From Coprinopsis marcescibilis (lineage: Eukaryota > Basidiomycota > Agaricomycetes > Agaricales > Psathyrellaceae), in contig ML210221.1 of NCBI GenBank assembly GCA_004369085.1, positions 1 to 64,000 of the forward strand: a stretch of DNA of 64,000 nucleotides, read 5' to 3'. Below, one piece after another: positions 48,087 to 59,813 of this stretch. Below the pieces are notes generated by a model, which worked only from the letters and a program-made list of their open reading frames with translations, was not told the origin of the DNA and searched no databases. The translations under genes and the position numbers were made by a program. Numbering within the stretch: position 1 is the first letter of the stretch; every line of letters starts with the position of its first letter.

Positions 48087-51000
48087 CTACCAGCTAGCAG
48101 CTTCAACCATTTGCTTGGCGAATTGTTCCAGAAATATAATGCGGAAAAGTCCTTTCTTGCCCCATTCACTGCTCTCTCCAAATTCTCGTTTCCATGACTT
48201 GCCTGAAAATGTACCAGTAAGAGGAGATGTTCTGGAACAAGCAGGAATGACACTCACTGAGCCCATCCTCCCAGGCATAGAGTTCCACTTTCCAACCTCG
48301 CTTCAGGGCCGTTCGAACAGGGCCTGAACCCTTGGTGAGGCGAGACGGCAAATGAGAGTGCAATATCACTGACCTAGAAATCCGTCTTCGTTGAATTGCC
48401 CGACGTTTCCGTCCCCGGTCGCCAACACAATGGTAGACCCTTTCGGGACTTTGTCGACGTCTGCCAAAGCTTGGTGAAGTTTGAGTTGGAGTAGTTCGTC
48501 TACACCTTGCTCCCTATACTTGACTTTGCCGGACGTTGCTATAGAGCCGACATGTCAACCACTAGCCACAAGAAACAAGATTAACAATTTTACCTTGACC
48601 AGAGTTCAGACCACCAGAAGGTCCCCCAATCGGTTTACTCGACCCGCTTCCACTTTCGGTACTGGTATACCCAGAGAGGTGTCTAACATGGCCATTCTTC
48701 GCACCAGGAGTCGAGAAAGAAGCATTTGAAGCACTGTTCGAGCCTGCTTTGCTCGCGCTAGATTGTGCTCCTGCCTTCCCGACTCCACTGGGTTTACTCG
48801 AAGAATACTTGGCTTCCTTCTCTTTGCGGTCCATACCATCGCCTAGGACAAGATGTTTCAGGATCGTTTCTCCCTTGAACAAGAAGAGTCTGTCACTCAC
48901 CTAGGTCGGGAACCCGGATATAGACCCTGACTTCATAGCCTAGTTGCTCGATTTTGCCCATTGGTTGATAAAGAGGGCTTGAGGTAACAACAACTCGACC
49001 TGCAGTCCGAGTAAGCATATCAACTCAACACGAAGATGACAGCACGTACGAGAAACAGGCCTACCGCGCTCTAGGATAAGCGCGAGGGCAGCATGCCACA
49101 AATGTCTCGGGAACCGCTTCTCCTTCCTGTCAGAGAATCCGTCCCTCTTTTCGTCCGCTTCATCGTACCCATCTGAGGCACCATCCTCTGGCTTCTTGTT
49201 AGACCGCCTTGCCGCCATCTGTGCATCAAGCCCTGATTCCGACGGCAAGGACTTAGACAACTCCATCGAATGTTGCTGCGACTTTGAATGAGACGTGCCA
49301 AATGGCAACTGGCCAGAGTTGTCGCTTCCATTAGCAGACGATTCCACAATCGGGATAGCTGCTGGTCTCTTCCGCTTTCCGGATTCCGGAATCGCGATGG
49401 GAGCAGACCCATGTGTGGTTGTGGTGGTCGAGAATGAGCTGGACGCCAAATAAGCGTCAACGACGCTTTGTGGAGGGGGATGTCGTTTCAGATAGTTTAA
49501 AAGACCGATAAGGATGTTCGAACTGAAAAGAGTATTCAGTTTAAGTTCAAGCACACGACCAAACGAAATAAAACATACTGATCGATGAAGACATGAATGA
49601 GGCTTGCCCCCGCCGTGGGCGCCGCTCCTAGAATGTCGAATTCCGCAGGATCTTGCGGCTCTTCATCGGGAAAGGCGAACGCCAAAGACGATGACGAAAA
49701 ACTTCCGCTGCCCTTGCTTCCACCTCTGACATGGCCTTTCTTCTTCCCAACGGACGCGGGCAGCGTCACCTTGGCTATATTTTCGTTCTTCTCCCCTGCT
49801 TGCAACCGATTTATGACCTTGCCCAATTCCTTCTTCTGGTCTGGGTGCATGCGAAGCAACGTGCAAGAAAGATGGATCAACCGACTGCGTTTGTGTTGGT
49901 CGAGTTGTGCGTCCCGATCTTCGTCATCGTCAAGAGGTCCGGCCACGATGCGAACCCTCTTTCCACCAGCTGTCACTGCCTCTGCATCCAATGCAGCTTC
50001 GGCGCGTAGATTCGGGTAGGACTTGGAGTGGGCGAGCGGCTTTGCGCGCTTTGGTCGGGATTTCTTCTTAGCCTTGGCCGCCTTTGGCGTAACAGCAGGA
50101 TCAACCGCATGTCCATTGTCATGTTTCACCAATAGCTCTTCGCTGGCCCCCGCCTCATCAACGGGCCCTACAGCCCTTGGTGTTCGCGCACCAGGGGACC
50201 CAGGGCGTGGTTTCTTCTCCAATGAGATATTGGAAAGTGCATGAGATAGCCTTTCCCCCGCACTCGACGAAGAAAAGTCGAAAACACCGCTCTCGTCCGC
50301 GTTCTCTTCATCATCCCGACCCTTATCGACATCCTCGCTTTCCGTTTCTTCGCTCTCATCTACATCGCCCTTCGCTTCTACCTCTTTCACGGCCTGTTCT
50401 CTATCAAGCTTTGCTTTCTCCCGCTCGCGTTCGCGGCGACCAACCCTCTTTCCCTTCTTCCCCGCCAAGCTAAACGATGGGTCGCCCTCAACAGTATCGG
50501 TTGTCCCAGTGGCTGATACATCCGTAACAGTTGCAACCGCAACTTTCGGTCTCGTTAAAATCGTAATAGGTTTGATCGTAGCTGTCTTGTCTGCTTTCTT
50601 TGTCGTACTCTCTGTCGCCTTGCTCTTCCTCTTCTTCTGGGGCGATGATTGGTTGGAACCATTGCCTGCGCTTTGAAATTCGCCATTCTCCGCATTTTGG
50701 TCAGTATCCGGTGCTGCAGCCAACAGAAGCGGTCGTGTTGGTGTCTGCACCGAGACATTGGTACTGCTTATAGAATCTATCTCCGATACAGCAACAGCGG
50801 CCTTCTTCCGTCTCCTCTTGCGTTGTTTCGGTTCTGTCAGGTAGGGTTTATCATTCAACTGAGGTCCAAAAAGATACGAAATGCAACGCAGCATCAGACC
50901 GTGACAACCGGGGAGGGGAAGGAGGGTGGATACGAGGCGAAAGGATAGATGACTTACCGACGGCCGTGTTATCCCAATCCTCCAAATCATCTGGAGCCTC

Positions 51001-52494
51001 CGCGGTTTCCGACCGCTGTTTCTCCCTAGTAGCAGCCTGCAAACGCACCCGTTGAAGTTGCTCAGCGACGTAGCTTAATGTTGCATCCAGGTAGCCCAAC
51101 GTTGCAGGCTCCGCGTCCTCTCCATTGTTATCCATATGCCAATCGGCTGACCCTGCATCGGAGCCCGTATGTGGATGATATTGGATGCTGTCGTTGTCTT
51201 CGTTGTCTTTATCGTAACCGCGCTGCGGCTGTGTGGTCGCGTTGTGATATCGAGGTTCTGGATGGGTTTGTCGGTAGTTATTTGGTAAACCGTGAATTCC
51301 ACGCAAAGTGTGCGGGTAATAGTGGCCAGACATGGCGTGTTGGGGCCGCGTTGGGGTGCGGACGTCATCGTCCATCTCCTCGAGGGGAAAGGTCTCAGAC
51401 CCGTCGTCTGTTGGTGTAGGTAGCGGGGAGGGTGGCTCCACCTGAGGCAAAAACCCTGGAGGAGACCGTCCCAAAACAACCTCTCCATTATCTGATAGAG
51501 AAGTTGTATAGTTCGGCTGGGGTTTCAATGGACGCGGTCGCGAAAGCGAGTGGTCTGTCGAATCTGGAGTTGGTCGAGAGGACCGATCGTAACGCTCGTT
51601 GCTTGACGCCGATATAGAAGAAGAGTCGTTGACCACAGACCGTGTCCGTGTCGCCTCATGCAGCATCGACTGGACAGCAGCCTCTGAATCTTCCGACCTG
51701 TGAAGCACGGGGAGAAAACTCCGCTCAGTATGTGAGGTGAAGGTGTGGAAATTGTTGTAGTGTGGGACATTGGCGGGCGAAGAAACGCCCGACCAATAGG
51801 ATGGGGCACGAGAGCCGATCGTCGACATCTCATGGATTGGGAAATCCAATCGACCGTGGCGAAGAGTTGGCTGAGAAGATAACCTTTGCGAGCTATCGTC
51901 ATCCAGCGTGCTCAACGCTTGATTATCTTGGTTTGGCGAGAAAACGGTGACAGGGAGGGCGATTTCTGTGGATTCTGTGGATGATCCTTGGTTCTGGGAC
52001 CCTTCTAGGGACTCTCCGTCTTGGTTATCGGTGTCTGAGGTGATTTCTACCGTTCTGGACCCATCAGACGCTGGAGAACCTCTATCGTGCTCGTCGTCGA
52101 CAGCTGAGGATACAATGCTGTTGCTGCGTTGGTTAAGGTAGGACTGCCAGATCGGTTGCTGTGCCCAAACTGTTTCTGGTTCGTCCTGTGGCTCCTCTGT
52201 CGCAGAAACCGTGGCACTGCTGAGTCCCGGATGGGTAAACGACGAGATCGAAGAACTTGTATCCAAGTTAAGGCTGCTTCCCACAGACGACGACAAGTGG
52301 ATCCCGATAGGAATTCTTGGTGGTGGTGGTTGTAGGCCTGGTAGAGCCCAAAATACAGTCCTGAAGGCTCCAAGATCAGGTTCTTCGTCCGACGTTGCCT
52401 GTGAAGCTGGCCCGCTCGAGCTAGTCGTGGAAAAACATGGCGAGATGGGTATCGTTTGTCGAGAGCTTGTAGATGATGAAGTATCACTGATCAT
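48087..52494 (-). CDS. Large NYN-domain (putative RNase) protein
   Basis: Exons 52494-50958, 50833-49579, 49522-49050, 48999-48901, 48842-48594, 48538-48374, 48323-48258 and 48202-48087 give about 1319 aa. The first 850 residues are disordered: Ser/Thr/Pro-rich, then a Lys/Arg-rich region (PKQRKRRRKKAAVAV). The conserved part is C-terminal: IHVFIDHSNILIGLLNYLK, RRVVVTSSPLYQPM, GYEVRVYIRVPDLGDGMDRKEK, a Ser-rich insertion, then GSTIVLATGDGNVGQF, LKRGWKVELYAWEDGLSKSWKREF and FRIIFLEQFA. The two aspartate motifs (FIDHSN, ATGDGN) fit a NYN/PIN-like nuclease fold split by the insertion. An upstream in-frame ATG at 52593 would add 33 residues including a hydrophobic stretch (PFLFSLLFLILIHSVIY); I chose 52494 because that leader looks like translated UTR. 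Confidence 0.8.
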
Positions 52495-52614
52495 TTCATA
52501 TATTACAGAATGGATTAGAATAAGAAATAAAAGAGAGAATAAGAAAGGAACGTGGAGGCAACGACTCAAATGAGCTTGACTTGAGGCAACCATTATGTCA
52601 AATCAAGGTACATC

Positions 52615-52626
52615 GGGTTAGGGTTA
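52615..52626. promoter_or_regulatory. Telomere-repeat-like element upstream of the NYN gene
   Basis: GGGTTAGGGTTA on the plus strand, so the NYN gene reads it as TAACCCTAACCC about 120 nt upstream of its chosen ATG. Telobox-like motifs can act as regulatory sites in fungal promoters. It is a sequence match only and could be chance. Confidence 0.3.
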
Positions 52627-52710
52627 CCGCCCATCCATATCTTTGATCCAAGCAAGCAACAACATTATTTCTAGTAGTACAGTTTACGCTTTTCCTTGAC
52701 GATAGATATC

Positions 52711-53913
52711 TTATTCCCTCCTGTATCCAACTCTCGACACTGCCAACCAAAATTCTGAACCGCCTTCAACGCACCAACCGAGTGGTCCGAGATCACATTC
52801 AGCACAAATGAGCAATTTCGTTCGCTCTCCAGGAATGATTGGAATAGCTTCCACAGGTCGAGTAAACCCGATGTTCTCAAAAGTCATGGGCGATCCTGAA
52901 ACCAACCACCAATTGGCAGTTTCTGGCGGAGGAGGAAGAGCAGCGAGCAGGGGGTTGCGACGCGAGGTTTCTGGCTCCATCTAACAAGAGCAAAATCAGC
53001 CCAACAAAGATGCTCTAGGAGGAAAAGACTCACAATTACGCTTGTTCTCTCGACGATCCTTGCACTGCCGCTTTTTAAGATGATGCTCCTGCACCCACGG
53101 GGACAGAGAAAATCGTATTTGTTCACAGAAGATCCAAGTTCGTTGGGATCGGGCACAACAAGATCATCAATGCCACCCTGGAAATCCGGGACGAACTCTG
53201 GTGACCGCGTCTGGCTCGAAGGCTGAAGCAGTGCCCGTAACGCTTCTGGGCTAATCTGTGGCGCTCCATCACCCGCTGACGCCACACCCTCGCCGCTCAA
53301 CACAATCCGCATCTCATACCAAGGCTTCGATCCATGAATAACGGGACTCTCTCCAACCCACTCGAACCCAGCTTTCTCGTAGAATTCCCGTAGATCATCA
53401 TGAGTGATCAACAAAATTCGTTCATACGGATTTCCCTCCGCAGATCGGACGCGCTTGACGTACTCTTTCAAGAGTTGGAGACCAACCCCCTGGCCTTTGA
53501 ACTCCTTCGCGATGCACACGGAATGGATGCAGATGGAGCTTGATTCAGGGACGTGGTGCGACATAGAGTCATGTGTCAACGTCTTGTCCGGGGAGAGAGT
53601 CGAGCAGACATATCCAATCAGCTTCCGTCCGCCTTCTGTGCTCGGAAGAAAGGCCCCTAAGAACAAGGATCCTGCTTGAGATTGGCGAAGGCTGATATGT
53701 CGATTGTGAATTAGGTTCGCATCGGCAAATCAGGAGTAAAACAGCATACCTAAAGCTTTCCAGAGTCCCAGCTTCGTCCGCAGGATATCCTATTCACCAA
53801 TGTCAGATAGTGGGAGGACTAAAACCACAAATATGACCTTCTTGCTCTATTTCTAGCGCAATTTTCACTTCATCGGACTTGATCAGGTCAAAAAGGATAT
53901 CAGGTGTTGCCAT
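52711..53913 (-). CDS. GNAT acetyltransferase fused to an Mss4/Dss4-like domain
   Basis: Exons 53913-53838, 53789-53750, 53691-53034 and 52980-52711 give about 347 aa. The N-terminal half looks like an AANAT-type GNAT: EGYPADEAGTLESF, QAGSLFLGAFLP, LIGYVCSTL, the acetyl-CoA region SVCIAKEFKGQGVGLQLLKEYV and LREFYEKAGFEWVGE. The C-terminal half looks like the Mss4/Dss4 zinc domain of Rab guanine-nucleotide-release factors: YDFLCPRGCRSIILKSG, WWLVSGSPMTFENIGFTRP, KLLICAECDLGPLGW and FWLAVSRVGY, with paired cysteines (CPRGC, CAEC) as the zinc ligands. One continuous exon spans the join, so the fusion is not a splicing artefact. Substrate and GTPase partner are unknown. Confidence 0.85.
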
Positions 53914-54525
53914 GATAAAGGATAAGTGGGTTTCGAATGAGGTTGTGGTCGAACTTGAAGGAGAGGTTGGCGTGAAGCTGCTACAGGCCTGCTACTACTG
54001 TTCTGTTGATCGAGTGATCGGCATTTCCCGAACCCCTATCTGCTTTCTTGGAGAAGCGCAGTGCGCAGGCGAACACCACCGAGAAGGCAGAGGATCCATA
54101 AGTAGTCAATAGAAGGTTCCTCAACATGCGCGCGGAACGCTGCGAGCCTTACGTCTTAACGACTGTGGATGGCCGTGGTCAAGGGCAATGTCGCCAATGA
54201 GTAACAAGTCTGTTACACAACTGATACCGGGTTCGTCGGTAAGTTATTTCCATGGGCACGTATGGACAATATACTAAGGCATCTAGCCCTTCAAAGGTGA
54301 AACTGGAGTGTTTATGGCTGCCAATGGCCGCAGTGGCTCGAAACAAGTTTGCAACATAAGGCTCCGAGTCACACCTGCTCCCTCATACTATTTACACATC
54401 CCCAGCGAATATCTTTGCAGTGCATTCAGTGTATATTCCTGGAGACTTTGTCTCTAGGTTTTACTACGCGAAATAGATCATCCCACGCAACTTTCTTGCT
54501 ATGTATAGTAACGCCCGGTCTAGAA

Positions 54526-54735
54526 NNNNNNNNNNNNNNNNNNNNNNNNNNNNNNNNNNNNNNNNNNNNNNNNNNNNNNNNNNNNNNNNNNNNNNNNNNN
54601 NNNNNNNNNNNNNNNNNNNNNNNNNNNNNNNNNNNNNNNNNNNNNNNNNNNNNNNNNNNNNNNNNNNNNNNNNNNNNNNNNNNNNNNNNNNNNNNNNNNN
54701 NNNNNNNNNNNNNNNNNNNNNNNNNNNNNNNNNNN
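54526..54735. other. Assembly gap (210 N)
   Basis: All bases are N. The gap starts after tctagaa and ends about 18 bases before a copy of the dispersed repeat, so repetitive DNA probably caused it. True length is unknown, and any reading frame drawn through it is meaningless. Confidence 0.98.
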
Positions 54736-54752
54736 CTTTATCTGGAGCCTGC

Positions 54753-54930
54753 TGTTATCGCAGTTTAGCATGCTCACCTTTGCCTTTACCCACAGTTTCT
54801 TCTTCCAACATTTACTTTCTAGCAAGTTACAATGGTATCGTATACGCGGAAATTTCCGAAGTCTGTTGTAAGCAACGAAATATATTTCCTCAATTCCTGG
54901 ATGCCGTAGCGAAGCAAGGCAGTTCTTGTA
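54753..54930 (+). repeat. Dispersed repeat, copy 2
   Basis: Same unit and orientation as 17602-17782, with substitutions and small indels. It follows closely on the N run, so the full element may extend into the gap. Confidence 0.7.
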
Positions 54931-55640
54931 CAAAGATATTCGATCGCTGGAAACTCAAGTCACGTTAGTCAGCACTTCAGTTGTTCCTGCGAGGGCGCTC
55001 GCCACCGTATCATGAACATTTGGAAGGTTGCTGAATTGTGACGGACAGTGTCCTAATCACATTGGTCTCCAGGTCTGCCCGGAGGGCCTTACCTATATCA
55101 TTCAGGACCCCTTTTTGTTTCAGCGCTCACTCTTAAGCCAGCCAATGATCAAAACTCATGCATCTCAAGTACCCAAGCAATACGTCATGGAGTGTAGACG
55201 CCCGCGATAATCGGCTTCGCATGCCTTATCAGATAACGGGCATCTATGGCAAAGAACTGTCAGGAATTACGTCGCCTTCGTCGAATGTTATTCGCATTAC
55301 GCTATCTTCATGTTCAAATGTGTTTCACAGAGTCAGCATCTCCCCAACGATTGGAGCTTCCGCAGCGCGCAGCTCTGACGAGAACTTATAATCCCACCAC
55401 TAAACCATGCCGTCTTATAAGAGTCCGGACATCCATACAGCGCATGCACTTCATCGGCCCCCCTTCTTCTGCCCACACACGTTAGCGTTCGCGGCTACAT
55501 ATAAGCAACATCGATACACCATAAACGACCCATAAGTCTTCTTTTCCCCTCCTGTAAATCCCACCTAGTCAATCAGGTATGTTGTCCATCATACAACGAG
55601 TTATGAAAACCGTCGTTGACGAGTGGACTAGATACCTAGA

Positions 55641-56763
55641 ATGGGCCAAGTCTTCGACGAAATCCCAGGCAACCTCATCCCTTGGATCCTAGCCCAAAAA
55701 CTGTTTTGGGTAGCAACCGCTCCGCTGGCAGAAGATGGCCACGTCAACGTCTCCCCCAAAGGGTGCTTTGACAAAACACTTAACATCATCCGTGAGGAGC
55801 GCGGCGCCGACGGAAAAGAACCCAACGCCAGAGCCGTGTGGTACGAAGACTTCACTGGAAGCGGTGAGTCAACCCTTCCCCCTACACCTACCCGCCGTCC
55901 GCCTGTAGAACGATTGTTACTGACTTGGACATTTCACGGAAAATTGCAACAGGCGTAGAGACCATCTCACATCTCTACGAGAATGGCCGCATCACGATGA
56001 TGTTTGTGGCTTTCGAAGGACCCCCGCAAATTATAAGACTGTATGGAACAGGTGAGCGCAGATTCAGCTACTTTCAAGGCTGTAAAAGGATGTTAACACC
56101 CTACTATAGGCAAGGTATATGAGTACGGAACGCCAGAGTACGCCAAGCTTCTTCCATCGGAACAAAGGCAGCCAGGCTCTCGAGCAGCCATCTGGATTGA
56201 CGTCCACAGAGTTAGCACAGTACGTACCTTCCACCCACATTTTCACCGAATAATGAGCCTGATGTTACCTCAAGTCCTGTGGCTTCTCCATTCCCTTCTT
56301 CGAGTACAAAGCACCCCGCATCAAACTACACAAAGTCGCAATGACTTTCGAGCAAAACGAACTGGACCCTCCTGCTGACGACAGCGCCCAAGAGGTCGCA
56401 GGGTTCAAGCTTGACAAGAGCATGAAAGCAATGTGGAGAATCATGAACCTCAAGAGCATCGACGGGCTTCCCGGCCTAGCATATGCATTTGACTCCCCAG
56501 AGCCCCTGACCAACTGGAAGAAGGACCCAAAAGGAATTGAATACCGAGCCATGAAGGACGACGAGAGTGTGTCCAAGCCAAAGCTCTCGCAAGTCAAAGC
56601 TCGATCTGAAGCGGACGCAAAACCGATCAGCCCGAGCCCTTCATCGAGTAAAATGGATATGGCATTTGGAATCGCGTTTGGCGTTCTCATTGGAATATTT
56701 GCTTCCAGGCAATGGGAGTCTCGGGTATTACCTATGCTTTGTGCATACTTACAATGGTCATAG
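55641..56763 (+). CDS. PNPOx-like FMN split-barrel protein, tandem copy A
   Basis: Exons 55641-55863, 55953-56051, 56110-56219 and 56275-56763 give about 306 aa. Landmarks are KLFWVATAPLAEDGHVNVSPKG, WYEDFTGSG, AFEGPPQIIRLYGTG, KVYEYGTPEYAKLLP, RQPGSRAAIWIDVH and SCGFSIPFFEYKAPRIKLHK. A Ser/Lys linker then leads to one Gly-rich hydrophobic segment (MAFGIAFGVLIGIFASRQW), probably a membrane anchor. The N-terminal part belongs to the pyridoxamine 5'-phosphate oxidase-like fold. The physiological substrate is unknown and no catalytic claim is made. It is first of three head-to-tail paralogues with the same intron positions. Confidence 0.82.
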
Positions 56764-57153
56764 CGCCTCCTCCTACCATAATTGTGACACCTCCTCTTCC
56801 ATTTTTCGCTAATGTACTATTTTAATTAATGATCGAGTCCTAATTCTGCTAAACCCTATCCGGCAGCATCGTGCCAGTTAGACGCCCGTGGATCCCATGA
56901 TGAGGCCCTCTGCCGATGGCCCAATTTGGTATTCTACGGAATCGTGTCGAGTGCATGTCAATGCATCATGCTCACTACGTGGTATCTTTCATTTAAACCC
57001 TTAGTGGTTCGAGTGTCTCCGCTAACCATCCCCCTTCTCTTTCTCTCTCAACCCCACCTCAGTCTGATTATCCCCCATTCACTGTGCTAGTGATTAATCC
57101 CTCAAGCCCTCTGATATTCCTATCCTCACTGGAGACAAATTATCAACTCCGAG
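56764..57153. other. Spacer between tandem copies A and B
   Basis: Pyrimidine-rich in its second half, matching the promoter and leader of copy B. No gene is seen. Confidence 0.4.
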
Positions 57154-58212
57154 ATGGGTCAAAGCTTTGACGAAATTCCTGCAAACCTCATCCCCTGGAT
57201 TCTGTCCCAGAAGCTTTTCTGGGTCGCCACCGCCCCTATCGCAGAGGACGGCCACGTCAACGTCTCTCCCAAAGGGTGCTTTGATAAAACAATCAACATC
57301 ATTCGCGAAGAGAGAGAGCCAGGCGGAAAAGAGCCCAACGCAAGGGCAATCTGGTATGAAGATCTGACCGGAAGTGGTGAGAACTTTTCGAGATTCGACA
57401 ACTCGTTGTCAGTACATGGTGTATTTCATTGCTAAACCATCCCTTCATTAAATTTGTCCAGGAGTAGAAACTATTTCTCACATTTACGAGAATGGGAGGA
57501 TTACCCTCATGTTCTCAGCGTTTGAGGGGCCTCCTCAAATCGTTAGAGTGTATGGAACAGGTGTGGACCCTTTTTAAGAATGGCCAAGCGTACCACTGTA
57601 ACTCGCAATTCAGGGAAGGTCTACGAATATGGAACTCCACAGTACAAGGAACTACTTCCACACGATCGTCGCGAGCCGGGTTCCAGAGCAGCTATATGGA
57701 TCGACATCCATAGAGTCAGCACAGTGAGTACTTTCTTGTTGTCCCAATCTCCTTAAACTCCTCTAACAAAACGCGACTACCAGTCGTGCGGGTACTCAAT
57801 CCCATTTTTCACCTACAAAGCCCCTCGCATCAAGCTTCACAAAATGTCAATGGTATTCGAACAGAACGAGTACGGGCTCTCTGAAGAATCATCAGCAGTC
57901 ATCGACGGCTACGTCATGGACAAAACCTCGTCAACAATGTGGACGCTTTTGAATCTCAAAAGCATCGACGGCCTACCCGCCATGACGTCCGCTTATGCAT
58001 GTGGCGAACTTCCGACCAATTGGAATGAAAGCCCAAAAGCCATAGTGTACCGTGCAATGAAGGACGACGAAACCAGACCAAAAACAAAGACCCAGGTCAG
58101 CGATGCGGATACTACCACCAACTTATTTGCAGCAGGTAGAATAGACCGCTGGTTTGGGATAGCCATTGGGATCGTCATTGGAGTTTTCATTACGAGGCAA
58201 TGGGGACTGTAA
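57154..58212 (+). CDS. PNPOx-like FMN split-barrel protein, tandem copy B
   Basis: Exons 57154-57376, 57462-57560, 57614-57723 and 57784-58212 give about 286 aa. The first two exons are nearly identical to copy A at protein level (KLFWVATAPIAEDGHVNVSPKG, WYEDLTGSG, AFEGPPQIVRVYGTG). The linker is shorter, and the final hydrophobic segment reads WFGIAIGIVIGVFITRQWGL, ending the protein two residues after RQW. This C-terminal position fits a tail anchor. The exon phases match copies A and C. The duplication seems recent relative to the diverged family member at 12.5 kb. Confidence 0.82.
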
Positions 58213-58802
58213 TTTTTTTTATTTTTTATGTTTCTACATATGCATTAGTTGCTCTACATTAGCTTTAGAAGTAACCACATTCTGTGCCTCGACTGTACGC
58301 TCTTAGTTATTGCCGAAAATAACTTATAACTAAAGATCGGACCTGTGTCAACACCCAATGCAGCCCAATCGACGAAGTATCGTATTTCGATTGGGCAGAA
58401 GTTTCTATCCAAGGTGATGAGCTAGAGATTTTAAGTCAAAGTTAATCATTTCTGAGTACTAATAAGTCGATCCCAAAGAGCTTACATTCTTTCCTGTTTA
58501 AGCCGATTTCGGCCGAACACGAGATTTCGGCGGATATAAATCTTATCACCCCCTATCACATCGTGCCGAACGGAGTCACTTTTGGATTACCAAGAGCCTC
58601 AATTGACCCTTCTCATGGCGTTTCATGTGGGCCTCCATGACTGTTCACCCAAAATGTCAGGCTACTGTTGTTGTTAGTCTTCTCTCTCCTCATCCGGTGA
58701 AACTCAGCTGCATAGCCCAGCGTAACATTTCTGTGGAGACAAGGTTTGTTTGCAGCTTTACTGCCAATGCAAGAACTACCCTCGAGCTTCAATCATTAAG
58801 GA
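58213..58802. other. Spacer between tandem copies B and C
   Basis: No gene is seen. A TATAAA at 58535-58540 lies 263 nt upstream of copy C and could be its core promoter element. Confidence 0.35.
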
Positions 58803-59813
58803 ATGCAGATCTTCGACAGCATACCAGCCTCTCTTATTCCCTGGATAGACTCTCAAAAGGTCTTCTGGGTCGCAACCGCTCCCTTATCCGAAGATGGCCA
58901 TGTCAACGTCTCTCCAAAGGGCTGCTTTGACAAGACCATGAACGTTATACCCGACAACGAAAGCGACGCCAGAAAACCGACTTCAAGGGCGGTTTGGTAC
59001 GAAGACTTCACTGGAAGTGGTATGTGCTCCACTTCGAGGTCCTCCTCATATAATTTCCTATGTTGAGTATCCAGGGAACGAAACTATCTCGCATCTTCGC
59101 GAGAACGGGCGGATCACAGTTATGTTCACCGCCTTCGAAGGGCCTCCCCAAATCTTGCGGTTGTACGGGACCGGTGCGTTCTCCTCAGCAGAGGCCCCGA
59201 CTTCTTCAGCTCTCACAATTCAGCACAGGAAAGGTCTATGAATTTGGCACTCCAGAGTATAGAGGCCTGCTCCCTCCAGAGCGCAGACAGCCAGGCTCAC
59301 GAGCCGTCATCTGGGTAGACATCCACAAGGTCATAACAGTGCGCCACCTCTCCCCCTATCTACCTCGTGCTGCCATTTCCAACTCAACACCACCAGTCAT
59401 GCGGTTACTCCATCCCCTTCTTCACATACAAGGCCCCCCGCGTGAGATTACACAAATTTGCCATACCACGCGAGCAAGCGGATTACGACGCCTCTTCTGA
59501 ATCAACCTTAGAATTATCTCGACCAGAGAAGGGAATAAAAAGCTACTGGAAGGTCAAGAACATCAAGAGCATTGACGGCCTTCCCGGGCTTTCGTCCGCC
59601 TTCGAATCCCCAGACCCTCCAACTAATTGGAACTCGAGCTCAAAGGCACCCGAAATCGTAGCAACGCAGGACGACGAGACTCTGCCGACACCTGTTGTAC
59701 AGGGTAGTACTCCGTCGCCTGAGCTAGGGAGCTCAGGATTGGGGAACCTTCTGTTTGGCTTCGGCTTTGGCGTCCTAGTTGGAGGAATAGCTGTGCGATA
59801 CGCAACTCGATGA
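58803..59813 (+). CDS. PNPOx-like FMN split-barrel protein, tandem copy C
   Basis: Exons 58803-59019, 59075-59173, 59229-59338 and 59397-59813 give about 280 aa. The start MQIFDSIPASLIPWIDSQ lacks the MGQ opening of copies A and B. The family motifs KVFWVATAPLSEDGHVNVSPKG, WYEDFTGSG, AFEGPPQILRLYGTG, RQPGSRAVIWVDIHK and SCGYSIPFFTYKAPRVRLHK are intact. The tail has a Pro/Ser linker and a Gly-rich hydrophobic segment (LLFGFGFGVLVGGIAV) near the C-terminus. It is the most diverged of the three tandem copies. Confidence 0.82.

Larger units (their letters stand above)
53914..55640. other. Intergenic with assembly gap and dispersed repeat
   Basis: No gene supported. It contains the 210-nt N run, the second dispersed repeat copy, and the promoter of the first tandem PNPOx gene, with a TATAAG at 55500-55505. 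Confidence 0.45.

Noticed and set aside
54349..54968. Open frames crossing 54.5-54.7 kb
   Set aside because: They run through 210 N, where translation is undefined.
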